A DNA stretch of 64,000 nucleotides from an uncultured Marinobacter sp. (GTDB lineage Bacteria; Pseudomonadota; Gammaproteobacteria; Pseudomonadales; Oleiphilaceae). Positions 19,984 to 28,855 of the stretch are shown one piece after another (the first letter of the stretch is position 1; every line of letters begins with the position of its first letter). A program made the translations under genes and the position numbers. The stretch lies in contig NZ_CAMPJO010000006.1 in NCBI RefSeq assembly GCF_946886895.1, positions 124,001-188,000 of the forward strand. The letters are read 5' to 3'. The notes under the pieces are model-generated. The model ran no database searches and had not been told where the DNA came from. It worked only from the letters and a program-made list of their open reading frames with translations.

Positions 19984-20016
19984 ATGAGTAGCCAAGGAAG
20001 CGGACTGGACCCTTGA
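19984..20016 (+). CDS. Putative 10-codon leader ORF overlapping the cyaA start
   Basis: An ATG at 19984 preceded by GGAG (6-bp spacing) opens a frame MSSQGSGLDP that stops with TGA at 20014-20016. The stop overlaps the proposed TTG start of cyaA (20013-20015) by two bases, in a different frame. The arrangement suggests translational coupling, so that ribosomes ending on the leader start on cyaA. Whether the peptide itself matters is unknown. Confidence 0.45.
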   Translation: MSSQGSGLDP

Positions 20017-22871
20017 CCACACCTGCCGCCCCGATTCTCCTGGATTTTGAGGAGGGAATTGATCGTAAAACCCTGCGTCGACTGCGGGATCGGTTTCTCG
20101 TGGTTAATGGCCAGCGCTGGCAACGGGCGCATTCGGCGCTGACCTACCGCCAGCAGATGGTGCTGGAGCTTCTGCCCCTGGTGTTTCACCTCAACCATCC
20201 GGCCCTCCCGGGCTACCTGGATGGCGATTGCCCCTACGGCCTGAGCCATTACCAGCCCTCGGAGCTGACCCTGAACGCCGCCCGCCGTCTGGCCCGGACC
20301 TTCAGCCTGAAAGATGAGGGCCGGCGTAAGCCGGACCTTGACGCCCTGTTCCTGATGGGCAGCCCCGGCACGCTCGGGCACTCGGTTGCCAGCGACCTGG
20401 ACCTCTGGCTCTGCCATCGGGATGATCTGTCAGAGCGCGGTGTCCGCTGCCTTGAGCGCAAGGCCGACAAGTTGTCGGCGTGGGCCTCCTCGTTTGGGGT
20501 TGAGCTCCATGTCTTTGTGTTCTGTGCCGCCGACTGGCGGGGGGGCCGGCAACGGGTGGAAGTCGAGGGTGAGAACTGTGGCAGTGCCCAGCATTTTCTG
20601 CTGCTGGACGAGTTTTACCGCACCAGCATCCACCTCGGCGGATGCTACCCACTGTGGTGGCTGATTCCATCGGATCACGAGCACCGATACCACGACTGCA
20701 AGAGCCAGCTGGTGGAGTGCCGGTTCATCCGTGGCAACGAGTACATTGATTTTGGTCCGGTGCCGTCGATTCCGGAGTCGGAATTTCTGGGTGCCGGTGT
20801 CTGGCAGCTGTACAAAGGCATCGATGCGCCCTGGAAGTCCATTCTCAAACTGTTGCTGATTGAGTGCTACGCCCAGACCGGGCACCAGCCCCTGTTGTCC
20901 GGGGTGTTCAAGCAGGCGGTGTTTGACGGCCGTACCGATGCCGACGAACTCGACCCCTACGTGCTGCTGTATCAGCGCCTGGATACCTGGTTGAAGGCCG
21001 GAGGCGCCTCGTCGCGTCTGGATCTCGTGCGTCGCAGCCTGTATCTCAAGGCCGGTTTGCCGCTGACCCGGACCGAGGCCGCCGCCGGGCAATGGCGAGG
21101 GCGGCTGCTGCGGCAACTGGTGGACGACTGGGGCTGGCCGGAATCCCGGCTGCATGAGTTGGACAACCGGCAGCAATGGCGCGCCGAGGATGTTGCGACG
21201 CTGCGCCGGGCCATGGTTTCCGAGTTGACCCACAGTTACCGGATGCTGTCGCGGATGGCCCGGGAGCATGGTACCCGGTCTGCCATCAGCGCCAGTGATA
21301 TCAATCTCCTTGGCCGGAAACTGTACGCCGCGTTCCAGCGCAAGGCCGGCAAGATTGAACAGTTGAACCCGGGCCTGGCGCCGTCGCTGGCCGAGGAGAA
21401 CCTGTCCTTTCACCATCAGTCGGAACAGGGCGGTGACAGTGACGGCTGGCTGTTGTACCGAGACCTGGAAGACCCGGGTGACGCCTTCTGGCAGCCGGTT
21501 ATCCGACGATCCGGTAACCTGACCCAACTGATGGTGTGGTGCTATTGCAACGGCCTGCTGACCCGGGCTACCCGGCTGAATGTGCGCTCCGGGCACAGCG
21601 TGGCCTCCGTCAGTGAGCTGAAGGAGATGCTGGATGCGCTGGCAAGCTTCTTGTCCGTTCCCATAGAGCCCGCCGGGCGGGAAGCGCTGTCCCGGGGGGT
21701 ACGCCCCTTGCGCAACCTGCTGCTGGTGAATGTCGGTGTCGACCCTCAGGCCCATCTGACGGAAAAAGGCCTGCACAAGCTCAGTGCCCGGCACGATTCG
21801 CTCGGGTTCAGCGGTGGCCGGGACAATCTGGTCATCACCATCGACCAGATCACCTTCAACAGCTGGCACGAGGTCAGCCTGCAACATTATGCCGCCGGCG
21901 ATACCCTGATTCAGTGTCTGAAAAATGTCCTGGCGTCGGTGGCGCTGAACCCGTCAGGGATTCCCGATGTTGAGGTGCACAGCCACAACCGGGGTCACGG
22001 CGGGGCCATTGCCCGCCGGGTGCGGGAGTTGTTCGGCGATGTCCTGCGTTCGTTCTTTGCCGGAGGGGCGGGCCCCCACGCGCTGCGGTACGTGATCGAG
22101 ATGGACCGCCGCTACTTTCTCCTGCTGTTCAATGGCCTGGAGCCCGGATTTATTGCGCTGGACAGCCGGGAGGCGTTGCTGGAGTGTCTGGCCCAGCCCC
22201 AGGAACGCTACCTGCCGGTGGTGCTTGATCGCCAGGCACTGCTGGAAGACCCCGCGCTCAGGGCGGTCTGTGATGCCAGTGGGCCGGATACGGTTCAGGT
22301 GTTCTACAGCCTCCGGGGTGATCAGGCGAGGGTCTGGGTGATTGATGAGCTGGGTTCCCTGGTCAGTTGGGTGCAGTCGGTCAGCCATCGGCGCTACCTG
22401 CTGACGCCGCTGCTGCGTTTTCTGGAAAATCTGGTGGAGCGACGCGTGTTGCGCCAGACCGGTACGTCGCTGGCACAGGCCGGCGTGCAGTGTTACGAAG
22501 TTGTGGCCCGGGACGGCCACTGGCGCGCGGAATACCGGCCCGATGCGGATACCGGAACGCTGCTGCCGGGCCTTGAGGTGCAGGCCGTTGGCGTGCAGGA
22601 AGGCGACAGCCGCCTGCGGTTTGATATTTTCTGCGCTGACCAGGAGTTCACCGTTCAGGAATACGGCGACCAGTTGATTCCGGCCGTGGCCCACTACATC
22701 CATTCCCTGCGCCCGAGCGGGGAGCCCTACCCGGTGTATCTGACGGATGTGCATCTGCCCCACGACCTCGACCCTCAGGTCTATCAGCAGGATATCCAGA
22801 CCAGTCAGTATCTGTATTACCGGAGGACTCTGGAGGAATCCCTGAACCGCCAGCTCGGAGCACTACCCTAG
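20013..22871 (+). CDS. cyaA: Class I adenylate cyclase
   Basis: 952 residues, class I (enterobacterial-type) adenylate cyclase, which makes cAMP from ATP in the cytosol. The N-terminal catalytic half has HHP-like HLNHPALPGYLDGD, the nucleotidyltransferase motif MGSPGTLGHSVASDLDLW and GSAQHFLLLDEFYRT; the C-terminal half is the regulatory part. The start is TTG at 20013: conservation with E. coli CyaA covers the N-terminus, no in-frame ATG occurs before residue 49, and the E. coli gene is also known to use UUG. A 10-codon ORF overlaps this start. In Pseudomonas relatives cAMP acts through Vfr on type IV pili and virulence. The gene is divergent from the FimX-like gene. Confidence 0.95.
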   Translation: MTTPAAPILLDFEEGIDRKTLRRLRDRFLVVNGQRWQRAHSALTYRQQMVLELLPLVFHLNHPALPGYLDGDCPYGLSHYQPSELTLNAARRLARTFSLKDEGRRKPDLDALFLMGSPGTLGHSVASDLDLWLCHRDDLSERGVRCLERKADKLSAWASSFGVELHVFVFCAADWRGGRQRVEVEGENCGSAQHFLLLDEFYRTSIHLGGCYPLWWLIPSDHEHRYHDCKSQLVECRFIRGNEYIDFGPVPSIPESEFLGAGVWQLYKGIDAPWKSILKLLLIECYAQTGHQPLLSGVFKQAVFDGRTDADELDPYVLLYQRLDTWLKAGGASSRLDLVRRSLYLKAGLPLTRTEAAAGQWRGRLLRQLVDDWGWPESRLHELDNRQQWRAEDVATLRRAMVSELTHSYRMLSRMAREHGTRSAISASDINLLGRKLYAAFQRKAGKIEQLNPGLAPSLAEENLSFHHQSEQGGDSDGWLLYRDLEDPGDAFWQPVIRRSGNLTQLMVWCYCNGLLTRATRLNVRSGHSVASVSELKEMLDALASFLSVPIEPAGREALSRGVRPLRNLLLVNVGVDPQAHLTEKGLHKLSARHDSLGFSGGRDNLVITIDQITFNSWHEVSLQHYAAGDTLIQCLKNVLASVALNPSGIPDVEVHSHNRGHGGAIARRVRELFGDVLRSFFAGGAGPHALRYVIEMDRRYFLLLFNGLEPGFIALDSREALLECLAQPQERYLPVVLDRQALLEDPALRAVCDASGPDTVQVFYSLRGDQARVWVIDELGSLVSWVQSVSHRRYLLTPLLRFLENLVERRVLRQTGTSLAQAGVQCYEVVARDGHWRAEYRPDADTGTLLPGLEVQAVGVQEGDSRLRFDIFCADQEFTVQEYGDQLIPAVAHYIHSLRPSGEPYPVYLTDVHLPHDLDPQVYQQDIQTSQYLYYRRTLEESLNRQLGALP

Positions 22872-22904
22872 TGTCTGTTCTCGCCGTCGGGGTTGCCCGT
22901 CAGG

Positions 22905-22910
22905 TATACT
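22905..22910 (+). promoter_or_regulatory. -10 box of the lptM-lysA promoter
   Basis: TATACT at 22905-22910, about 30 bp before the lptM ATG, is a near-consensus -10 box. The -35 region is poorly conserved. It would drive lptM-lysA-dapF and the genes behind them. Confidence 0.35.
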
Positions 22911-22940
22911 GCGTCCATTGTGAACTCAGGGGTTGCAAGC

Positions 22941-23147
22941 ATGCGTGTGTGGACATGGCCGGCCTTGGTGCTGATCGTAATGACCGTCCTTGCCGGTTGT
23001 GGTCAGAAGGGCGCGTTGTACCGGGAAGACCCGGCGGATTCCGCCGGCGTGGAAGCCAGTGCCAGCGATCAGGATGCTGACGGGACTGCCGGCCCGCGCG
23101 ACCGGAACCGGGATGGCTCTCAGGGTCCGGGCATCGACCCCGCTTAA
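22941..23147 (+). CDS. lptM: LptM (YifL/LppL) lipoprotein
   Basis: 68 residues from the ATG at 22941. A signal peptide MRVWTWPALVLIVMTVLAG leads to a lipobox LAGC with Cys20, followed by the family motif CGQKGALYRE. LptM is a small outer-membrane lipoprotein that assists maturation of the LPS translocon LptD. The rest is an acidic, Asp/Gly-rich tail that is not conserved in the family. It lies 15 bp upstream of lysA, the usual position of this gene in gammaproteobacteria. Confidence 0.9.
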   Translation: MRVWTWPALVLIVMTVLAGCGQKGALYREDPADSAGVEASASDQDADGTAGPRDRNRDGSQGPGIDPA

Positions 23148-23162
23148 CGAATCAGGAAGCTC

Positions 23163-24413
23163 ATGGATCATTTCAACTACCGCGACGGTGAACTGTTCGC
23201 CGAGGACGTGGCTGTTTCCGCCATTGCCGAGCGTTTCGGAACGCCGGCGTATGTGTATTCCCGGGCCACGCTGGAGCGCCATTACCGCGCCTACGACGAG
23301 GCTCTGAAGCATCACCCGCATCTGGTCTGCTATGCCGTCAAGGCCAACAGCAACCTGGCGGTTCTGAACGTGCTGGCCAGACTGGGCGCCGGTTTTGACA
23401 TCGTCTCGGCCGGGGAGCTGGAGCGGGTGCTGCGCGCTGGCGGCGACGCCGGCAAAGTGGTGTTTTCCGGGGTTGGCAAGCAGCCGTGGGAAATGAAGCA
23501 GGCGCTGCAAGCCGGTGTCCGTTGCTTCAACGTGGAGTCCGACACCGAGCTTGACCGTTTGAATGCGGTGGCCGGAGAGCTTGGCGTCAAGGCGCCGGTA
23601 TCCCTGCGGGTAAACCCGGACGTGGATGCCGGCACCCATCCCTACATCTCCACCGGGCTGAAAGAGAACAAGTTCGGCATTGATATTGCCGAGGCACCGG
23701 AGGTTTATGCCCGGGCCGCAGCCCTGCCCAACCTGGACATCCGGGGTGTGGATTGCCATATCGGCTCCCAACTGACGTCGGTTTCACCGTTTCTGGATGC
23801 CCTGGACCGGGTGTTGGCACTGATTGATACCCTGGCCAGTCGCGGGATCACGATCCACCACCTCGACATGGGCGGTGGTCTGGGGGTGACCTACAACCAG
23901 GAGCAGCCACCGCAGCCTTCGGATTATGTGACGGCGCTGGCAGGGCGCCTTGGCGACCGGAACCTGGAGCTGATTCTCGAACCGGGTCGTTCCATCGCCG
24001 CCAACGCTGGCATCCTGCTGACCCGGGTCGAGTTCCTGAAGCGCACCGCGCATCGCAATTTTGCGATTATCGATGCCGCCATGAACGACCTGATCCGGCC
24101 GGCGCTCTACAGCGCCTGGCAGTCCATTATCCCGGTATGTCCCCGCCAGGACGCCGAGGAGCTGGCCTGGGACCTGGTTGGGCCGGTGTGCGAGACCGGG
24201 GATTTCCTGGGCAAGGACCGCAATCTGCGTCTGCGCTCCGGTGATCTGCTGGCGGTGCGGTCCGCCGGGGCCTATGGCTTTGTCATGAGCTCCAACTACA
24301 ACACCCGTAACCGACCGCCGGAGCTGATGGTGGACGGGGACCAGGTGCATGTGGTGCGCCGCCGGGAAACCCTCGAAGACCAGCTTGCGCCTGAAAGCTG
24401 TTTGCCGGCATGA
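23163..24413 (+). CDS. lysA: Diaminopimelate decarboxylase
   Basis: 416 residues. LysA decarboxylates meso-diaminopimelate to lysine with PLP. The PLP lysine lies in CYAVKANSN (near residue 59), and HIGSQ, the glycine-rich MGGGLGV loop and EPGRSI are all recognisable, with the active-site Cys in GPVCETGD. Its stop lies in TGA at 24411-24413, where an ATG overlaps for a possible dapF start. Confidence 0.97.
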   Translation: MDHFNYRDGELFAEDVAVSAIAERFGTPAYVYSRATLERHYRAYDEALKHHPHLVCYAVKANSNLAVLNVLARLGAGFDIVSAGELERVLRAGGDAGKVVFSGVGKQPWEMKQALQAGVRCFNVESDTELDRLNAVAGELGVKAPVSLRVNPDVDAGTHPYISTGLKENKFGIDIAEAPEVYARAAALPNLDIRGVDCHIGSQLTSVSPFLDALDRVLALIDTLASRGITIHHLDMGGGLGVTYNQEQPPQPSDYVTALAGRLGDRNLELILEPGRSIAANAGILLTRVEFLKRTAHRNFAIIDAAMNDLIRPALYSAWQSIIPVCPRQDAEELAWDLVGPVCETGDFLGKDRNLRLRSGDLLAVRSAGAYGFVMSSNYNTRNRPPELMVDGDQVHVVRRRETLEDQLAPESCLPA

Positions 24414-24427
24414 GCGGAGGTCCGGAG

Positions 24428-25342
24428 ATGAATCAGCAGCGACGAAGCCAGGGGCCCTCTCTGCGGTTTACCAAAATGCACGGTCTGGGCAACGACTTCA
24501 TGGTGGTGGATGCGATCAGTCAGCCCTTCCGGATGCGACCCGAGCTGATCCGCGAGCTGGCGGACCGGCATTTTGGCATCGGGTTCGACCAGTTGCTGGT
24601 GGTGGAACCACCCGGGCTGCCAGACGTGGATTTCCGGTACCGGATTTTTAACGCCGACGGCTCGGAAGTCGAGCAGTGTGGTAACGGTGCCCGCTGTTTT
24701 GCCCGCTTTGTACGGGACCAGCGCCTGACCAACAAGAAAGTGATTCGCGTCCAGACCGCCAAGGGCGTTATTGAGTTGCGGGTCGGCAAGGACGGACTGG
24801 TCATGGTCAACATGGGGGTGCCGGAACTCAATCCGCCGGCCATCCCGTTTGCCGCCGACCGCCGCAAAGACGTCTATACCGTGGATGTCGACGGCGACGT
24901 GGTTGAGCTCAGCGCCGTCTCCATGGGCAATCCTCACGGGGTCATCCTGGTAGAGGATGTCGATACCGCGCCAGTCTCGACCCTGGGGCCGAGGCTGGAG
25001 ACGCACCCCCGCTTCCCGGGCCGGGCCAACATCGGTTTTCTGCAGATTATTGATCGCAGCCTTGTCCGTCTTCGGGTGTTTGAGCGTGGCTCGGGGGAAA
25101 CCCTGGCCTGCGGCAGCGGTGCCTGTGCGGCGGTGGTCGCCGGGTGCTTGCGTGGCCTGCTGGAGCCCCGGGTTGAGGTTGAGCTGCGAGGCGGGCGGCT
25201 GGTCATCGAATGGCGGGGTGAAGGGTCCCCTGTTATGATGGAAGGGCCTGCAACCAGCGTATTTGAGGGGCAGTTACGGCTGCCGGGTGAATCCAGTGGC
25301 CGTCGGCGCAAGGGCGGACGCCCGCCCAGACAACGGTCCTGA
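24428..25342 (+). CDS. dapF: Diaminopimelate epimerase
   Basis: 304 residues from the ATG at 24428, chosen because GGAGG lies 7 bp upstream; an ATG at 24410 overlapping the lysA stop would add six residues. DapF interconverts LL- and meso-diaminopimelate using two cysteines, seen here in CGNGARC and ACGSGACA. The start [15 protein letters not shown] is typical. The C-terminus carries a basic tail of about 20 residues ([12 protein letters not shown]) beyond the usual end. It pairs with lysA in lysine and cell-wall precursor synthesis. Confidence 0.94.
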   Translation: MNQQRRSQGPSLRFTKMHGLGNDFMVVDAISQPFRMRPELIRELADRHFGIGFDQLLVVEPPGLPDVDFRYRIFNADGSEVEQCGNGARCFARFVRDQRLTNKKVIRVQTAKGVIELRVGKDGLVMVNMGVPELNPPAIPFAADRRKDVYTVDVDGDVVELSAVSMGNPHGVILVEDVDTAPVSTLGPRLETHPRFPGRANIGFLQIIDRSLVRLRVFERGSGETLACGSGACAAVVAGCLRGLLEPRVEVELRGGRLVIEWRGEGSPVMMEGPATSVFEGQLRLPGESSGRRRKGGRPPRQRS

Positions 25343-25358
25343 ACGTCGGGAGAACACG

Positions 25359-26105
25359 ATGACAGAGCAAGCGGCCCGCCAGAAGGCCGGGGAACTGACC
25401 CGGGAATCCGTGGCAGAGTACCTGCGTGACCATCCGGATTTCTTTGTCGATCAGGATGAACTGCTGCGAAGCCTGACGCTGCCCCATGACAGCGGTCGGG
25501 CCATCTCCCTGGTCGAGCGGCAGGTGCACCTGTTCCGGGAACAGCGCGACACCCTGCGCCGTGAGCTCGTCGAGCTGCTGTCCATTGCCCGCCACAATGA
25601 CCGGCTATTCGAGAAGAGCAAGCGCCTGCTGATGCAGGTGATTGAAGCCCGGAACCTGAACGAAATGGCGGCCGCCATTGACGACAGTATCCGGGGAGAT
25701 TTTGGTCTGGATGCGGCCTCGATACTGCTGTTCACCGACCAGGCCCTGCCGGAGGTGTCCCAGGGTGCCCTGCATGTCGTCAGCCCCGGGCAGGCCGAGG
25801 CCCGGTTGGGTAGCCTGCTTGACGGTGAGCGGGCCGTTTGCGGGCAGTTCCGGGAAGCCGAGCGTGAATTCCTGTTTCCCGACCGGGAAGACCCCATCGC
25901 CTCGGTGGCCCTGGTGCCGCTCCGGCATGATGAACTGGTTGGGGTGTTCGCGGTGGGCAGTTGCCAGCCCGGGTATTTTGACCAGAGCATGGGGTCACTG
26001 TTCCTGAGCTACATTAGCGACACGCTCAGCCGGTTGCTGCCGCCCATGGTGCTGAGGCACACCACGCCAGCGCCGGTGGCGGATATGGCAACGGAGCCCC
26101 GCTAG
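25359..26105 (+). CDS. DUF484 family protein
   Basis: 248 residues from the ATG at 25359 (GGGAG upstream). The N-terminal YLRDHPDFF segment and the following coiled coil are typical of DUF484, whose second half has a GAF-like fold. The biochemical role is not established. In Pseudomonas and E. coli (yigA) it lies between dapF and xerC, exactly as here, and it ends two bases before the xerC GTG. Confidence 0.9.
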   Translation: MTEQAARQKAGELTRESVAEYLRDHPDFFVDQDELLRSLTLPHDSGRAISLVERQVHLFREQRDTLRRELVELLSIARHNDRLFEKSKRLLMQVIEARNLNEMAAAIDDSIRGDFGLDAASILLFTDQALPEVSQGALHVVSPGQAEARLGSLLDGERAVCGQFREAEREFLFPDREDPIASVALVPLRHDELVGVFAVGSCQPGYFDQSMGSLFLSYISDTLSRLLPPMVLRHTTPAPVADMATEPR

Positions 26106-26106
26106 G

Positions 26107-27078
26107 GTGGTGCCTGACAGGGCTGATCAGGCAGAGCCGTCAGAGGCCCTGAGCAGGCCCCTGGACGACTTCATTCGCCACCTGTCGTCGGAAAAACGTC
26201 ATTCCCCCCGCACCTGCGACAGTTATCAGCGTGACCTGATCCGACTGAGTGTCTGGCTGACCCGGCAGGAGCATGGCGACTGGTTGCGCATCACCCGTCA
26301 TGACCTCCGTCGCTACGTCGCCGTCCTGAGCCGGGAAGGGCTTGATGGCCGAAGCATTGCCCGCCATCTGTCCGCCATTCGCCGGTTTTACCGGTACCTG
26401 CTGCGGGAGCAACTGGCCACCGACAACCCGGCGCTGGATATCCGGGCGCCCAAAAGGGGCCGGCGGTTACCGGGCGTGGCCGACGTCGATCAGTTGAATC
26501 ACCTGCTGGATGCAACCCCGGACGATCCCCTGGAAGTACGGGACCTGAGCATGTTTGAACTGATGTACTCCTCCGGGTTGCGGTTGGCGGAAGTTGCCGG
26601 GCTGGATGTCGGGTCTGTGGACCGGGTCGGAGGCGAACTCCGGGTGGTGGGCAAGGGCGGAAAGGAGCGGCTGCTGCCAGTGGGCCGAAAAGCATTGCAG
26701 GCCCTTGAGGCCTGGCTGCCGCTGCGCGCAGGGCTGGCACCGGAACACGAGAAGGCCCTGTTTGTCAGCCGGCGGGGAAGTCGCCTGAGCCATCGCAGTA
26801 TCCAGTCCCGGCTGAGTCGCTGGGGGCTGGCCAAGGGCGCTGACCAACGCCTGCATCCACACTTGCTCAGGCACTCCTTTGCCAGCCATATGCTGGAGTC
26901 CAGCGGAGACCTCCGGGCCGTTCAGGAACTGCTGGGGCATGCGGACATTGCCACCACCCAGGTCTATACTCACCTTGATTTTCAACATCTGGCCCGGGTT
27001 TATGATCAGAGCCACCCTCGCGCCCGCCGCCGGGGTGAGGCACTCGCCACAGGGACGACATTGAAGAAACAGGAGTAA
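26107..27078 (+). CDS. xerC: Tyrosine recombinase XerC
   Basis: 323 residues. XerC acts with XerD at the dif site to resolve chromosome dimers. All catalytic residues are visible: Arg159 (SGLRLAE), Lys183 (GKGGKER), His252 and Arg255 (HLLRHSF), His278 (LLGHAD) and Tyr287 (QVYTHLD), shifted by about 12 from E. coli numbering. The start is GTG at 26107 (a second GTG follows at 26110), one base after the DUF484 stop. A basic tail follows the Tyr. The position in the dapF-DUF484-xerC cluster supports XerC over XerD. Confidence 0.95.
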   Translation: MVPDRADQAEPSEALSRPLDDFIRHLSSEKRHSPRTCDSYQRDLIRLSVWLTRQEHGDWLRITRHDLRRYVAVLSREGLDGRSIARHLSAIRRFYRYLLREQLATDNPALDIRAPKRGRRLPGVADVDQLNHLLDATPDDPLEVRDLSMFELMYSSGLRLAEVAGLDVGSVDRVGGELRVVGKGGKERLLPVGRKALQALEAWLPLRAGLAPEHEKALFVSRRGSRLSHRSIQSRLSRWGLAKGADQRLHPHLLRHSFASHMLESSGDLRAVQELLGHADIATTQVYTHLDFQHLARVYDQSHPRARRRGEALATGTTLKKQE

Positions 27079-27081
27079 TCG

Positions 27082-28530
27082 ATGGCATCGGATCAATCCT
27101 GGAAGGAAAAGTACCTTCAGGAGCTCGAATCGGCCGATCACCGGGAGCAGCAGTGGAAGGCGGAGCGTCACACCCTGGAGCGGATGCTGGTTCGGACCTG
27201 CCTGGCGTCGGAGGGTCAGACCCCTGAGCTGGACCGCCTGCTCGCCCGGGTGCGCAGTGACCTACGAAAAAAACAGGTGAACATCGAGGCCTGGCAGGAA
27301 CTGCAGGAGCAGATCGACCGCCAGATCACGCTGCTGGACGAGCGGCCGCCCCAAGCCGCAGAGCAAAGGGCTGGTGCCACGGCGGCCCCGGGTTCTGAGC
27401 CGGAATCGCCTTCCGAAGCGATCACCCTGTCCGGAATGCCCGACGAATGCACCGACGACGCCAACAGCTTGCGATTGCGGATGGCCCGTCGTATCGGCCA
27501 GTTGTTGGGGCAGATGCTGACCCAGGTCTCCCTCGATACGGCGGCCGAGGCCCGGGCCCGCGATCTCCAGAAATCACTGTTGTCCAGCGACAACTGGGGC
27601 GAACTCCGGGAAGGCCTGAATCACGTGGCGGAACTGGTGATTGCCGCCGTCACCTATGGCCAGCGGGAATTCGAGGCCTTCCTTCAGCGTCTGGACCAGC
27701 GCCTGGATACGCTGCGCCAGCATTTTTCCGAACAGTCCCAGGCCCAGTCCGGCCGCCGTGAGGCTTCGGACGCCCTCGACCGCGAAATCCGTGAGGAACT
27801 GGCGCAAGTGGGGCAGGCGGTCCAGAACAGTCAGGATCTTCAGGATCTGAAACCGTCGGTCAGCCGCAACCTGGAGTCCATCGGGGCGGCGATCGGACGC
27901 TTCCGGGCCGGGGAATCGGAACGGGAGGCGCTGCTCGCCGACCAACTGGCGGCCATGGAGGAAAAAATCGCGGCCATGGAAGCCCACTCCGAACAGATGC
28001 AGGAGCAGGTGCGTAAGGAACGTCGGCGGGCGATGACCGACCTGCTCACCCAACTGCCCAACCGAGAGGCCTGGCAGGAACGTCTGTCCTTCGAATTTAA
28101 TCGGTGGCAACGCTACCACAACCCGCTGACCGTCGGTGTGCTGGATATCGATCTGTTCAAGCGAATCAACGACTCCTATGGCCACAAGGCCGGTGACCGG
28201 GTTTTGCAGCTGGTGGCACGGGAATTCAGAGAGCGGCTGCGGACCACGGATTTTGTCGCTCGTTTTGGCGGCGAGGAGTTTGTGTTGCTGTTCCCGGAAA
28301 CCGGGGCGGAAGACGCCCGGGCCGTGGTCGATAAACTCCGGAGTCACGTCGGTGCGCTGCCGTTCCATTTCAGCGGTGAGCCGGTCAGGATTACTTTTTC
28401 GGCCGGGCTGACTGCGTTCAGCCCGGGCGATAGTGAGGATTCTGTGTTCGATCGCGCTGACCGGGCGCTTTACCTGGCCAAGGACAGGGGGCGGGATTGC
28501 ACTGTGATCGGCGATTCAGCGGCAGGCTAA
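27082..28530 (+). CDS. Diguanylate cyclase with long N-terminal coiled-coil region
   Basis: 482 residues. The first 310 residues are mainly helical and coiled coil, with no signal peptide or membrane segment. A C-terminal GGDEF domain (about 315-478) has an active-type signature GGEEF (396-400) and an inhibitory-site motif RTTD (387-390), so it should make c-di-GMP from GTP with product inhibition. The ATG follows xerC by 3 bp with an AGGAG site, so it probably shares the lysA-xerC transcript. In P. aeruginosa this position is held by a HAD hydrolase. Its stop overlaps the convergent DUF2789 gene by 4 bp. Confidence 0.92.
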   Translation: MASDQSWKEKYLQELESADHREQQWKAERHTLERMLVRTCLASEGQTPELDRLLARVRSDLRKKQVNIEAWQELQEQIDRQITLLDERPPQAAEQRAGATAAPGSEPESPSEAITLSGMPDECTDDANSLRLRMARRIGQLLGQMLTQVSLDTAAEARARDLQKSLLSSDNWGELREGLNHVAELVIAAVTYGQREFEAFLQRLDQRLDTLRQHFSEQSQAQSGRREASDALDREIREELAQVGQAVQNSQDLQDLKPSVSRNLESIGAAIGRFRAGESEREALLADQLAAMEEKIAAMEAHSEQMQEQVRKERRRAMTDLLTQLPNREAWQERLSFEFNRWQRYHNPLTVGVLDIDLFKRINDSYGHKAGDRVLQLVAREFRERLRTTDFVARFGGEEFVLLFPETGAEDARAVVDKLRSHVGALPFHFSGEPVRITFSAGLTAFSPGDSEDSVFDRADRALYLAKDRGRDCTVIGDSAAG

Positions 28531-28760
28531 TGGCGCATCATCGCGTCCAGCTCGTCGATGATCTCGGCCCAGTCGCTGTCATCCTCCAGTCCCTCTTCCA
28601 GGAAGTGCGACTGGCTTTCGGACCAGAACGGCGCATCCTGCAATGCAATATCCCGGGGCAGGGGTGAATGGCGGCTGACGAAGTCTTCAATGCTCTGTTC
28701 ATCCGAGGCCAGTCCCAATTGTTCGAACAGGGTGGTAAGGCTGTGTTTGCTGGTGTCCAT
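28527..28760 (-). CDS. DUF2789 family small protein
   Basis: 77 residues, acidic. The start MDTSKHSLTTLFEQLGL, the central PLP...APFWS and the end DDSDWAEIIDELDAMM match the DUF2789 family, which occurs in gammaproteobacteria and has no known function. The gene is convergent with the diguanylate cyclase (4-bp overlap of ends) and divergent from the histidine kinase gene at 28856. Confidence 0.85.
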   Translation of the reverse strand: MDTSKHSLTTLFEQLGLASDEQSIEDFVSRHSPLPRDIALQDAPFWSESQSHFLEEGLEDDSDWAEIIDELDAMMRH

Positions 28761-28855
28761 GGGTTGATTCTCCCGGCGGCGGTTGACCTGAATGAAATCA
28801 GGGGCGTTTGCAGGTATTGTCCCCAGAAATGTAGCGGAACCCTTGAGGATATCCA

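Noticed and set aside
20430..21887. Long antisense open frame within cyaA
   Set aside because: The residue composition is typical of an antisense frame of a GC-rich gene, and cyaA is strongly conserved on the other strand.
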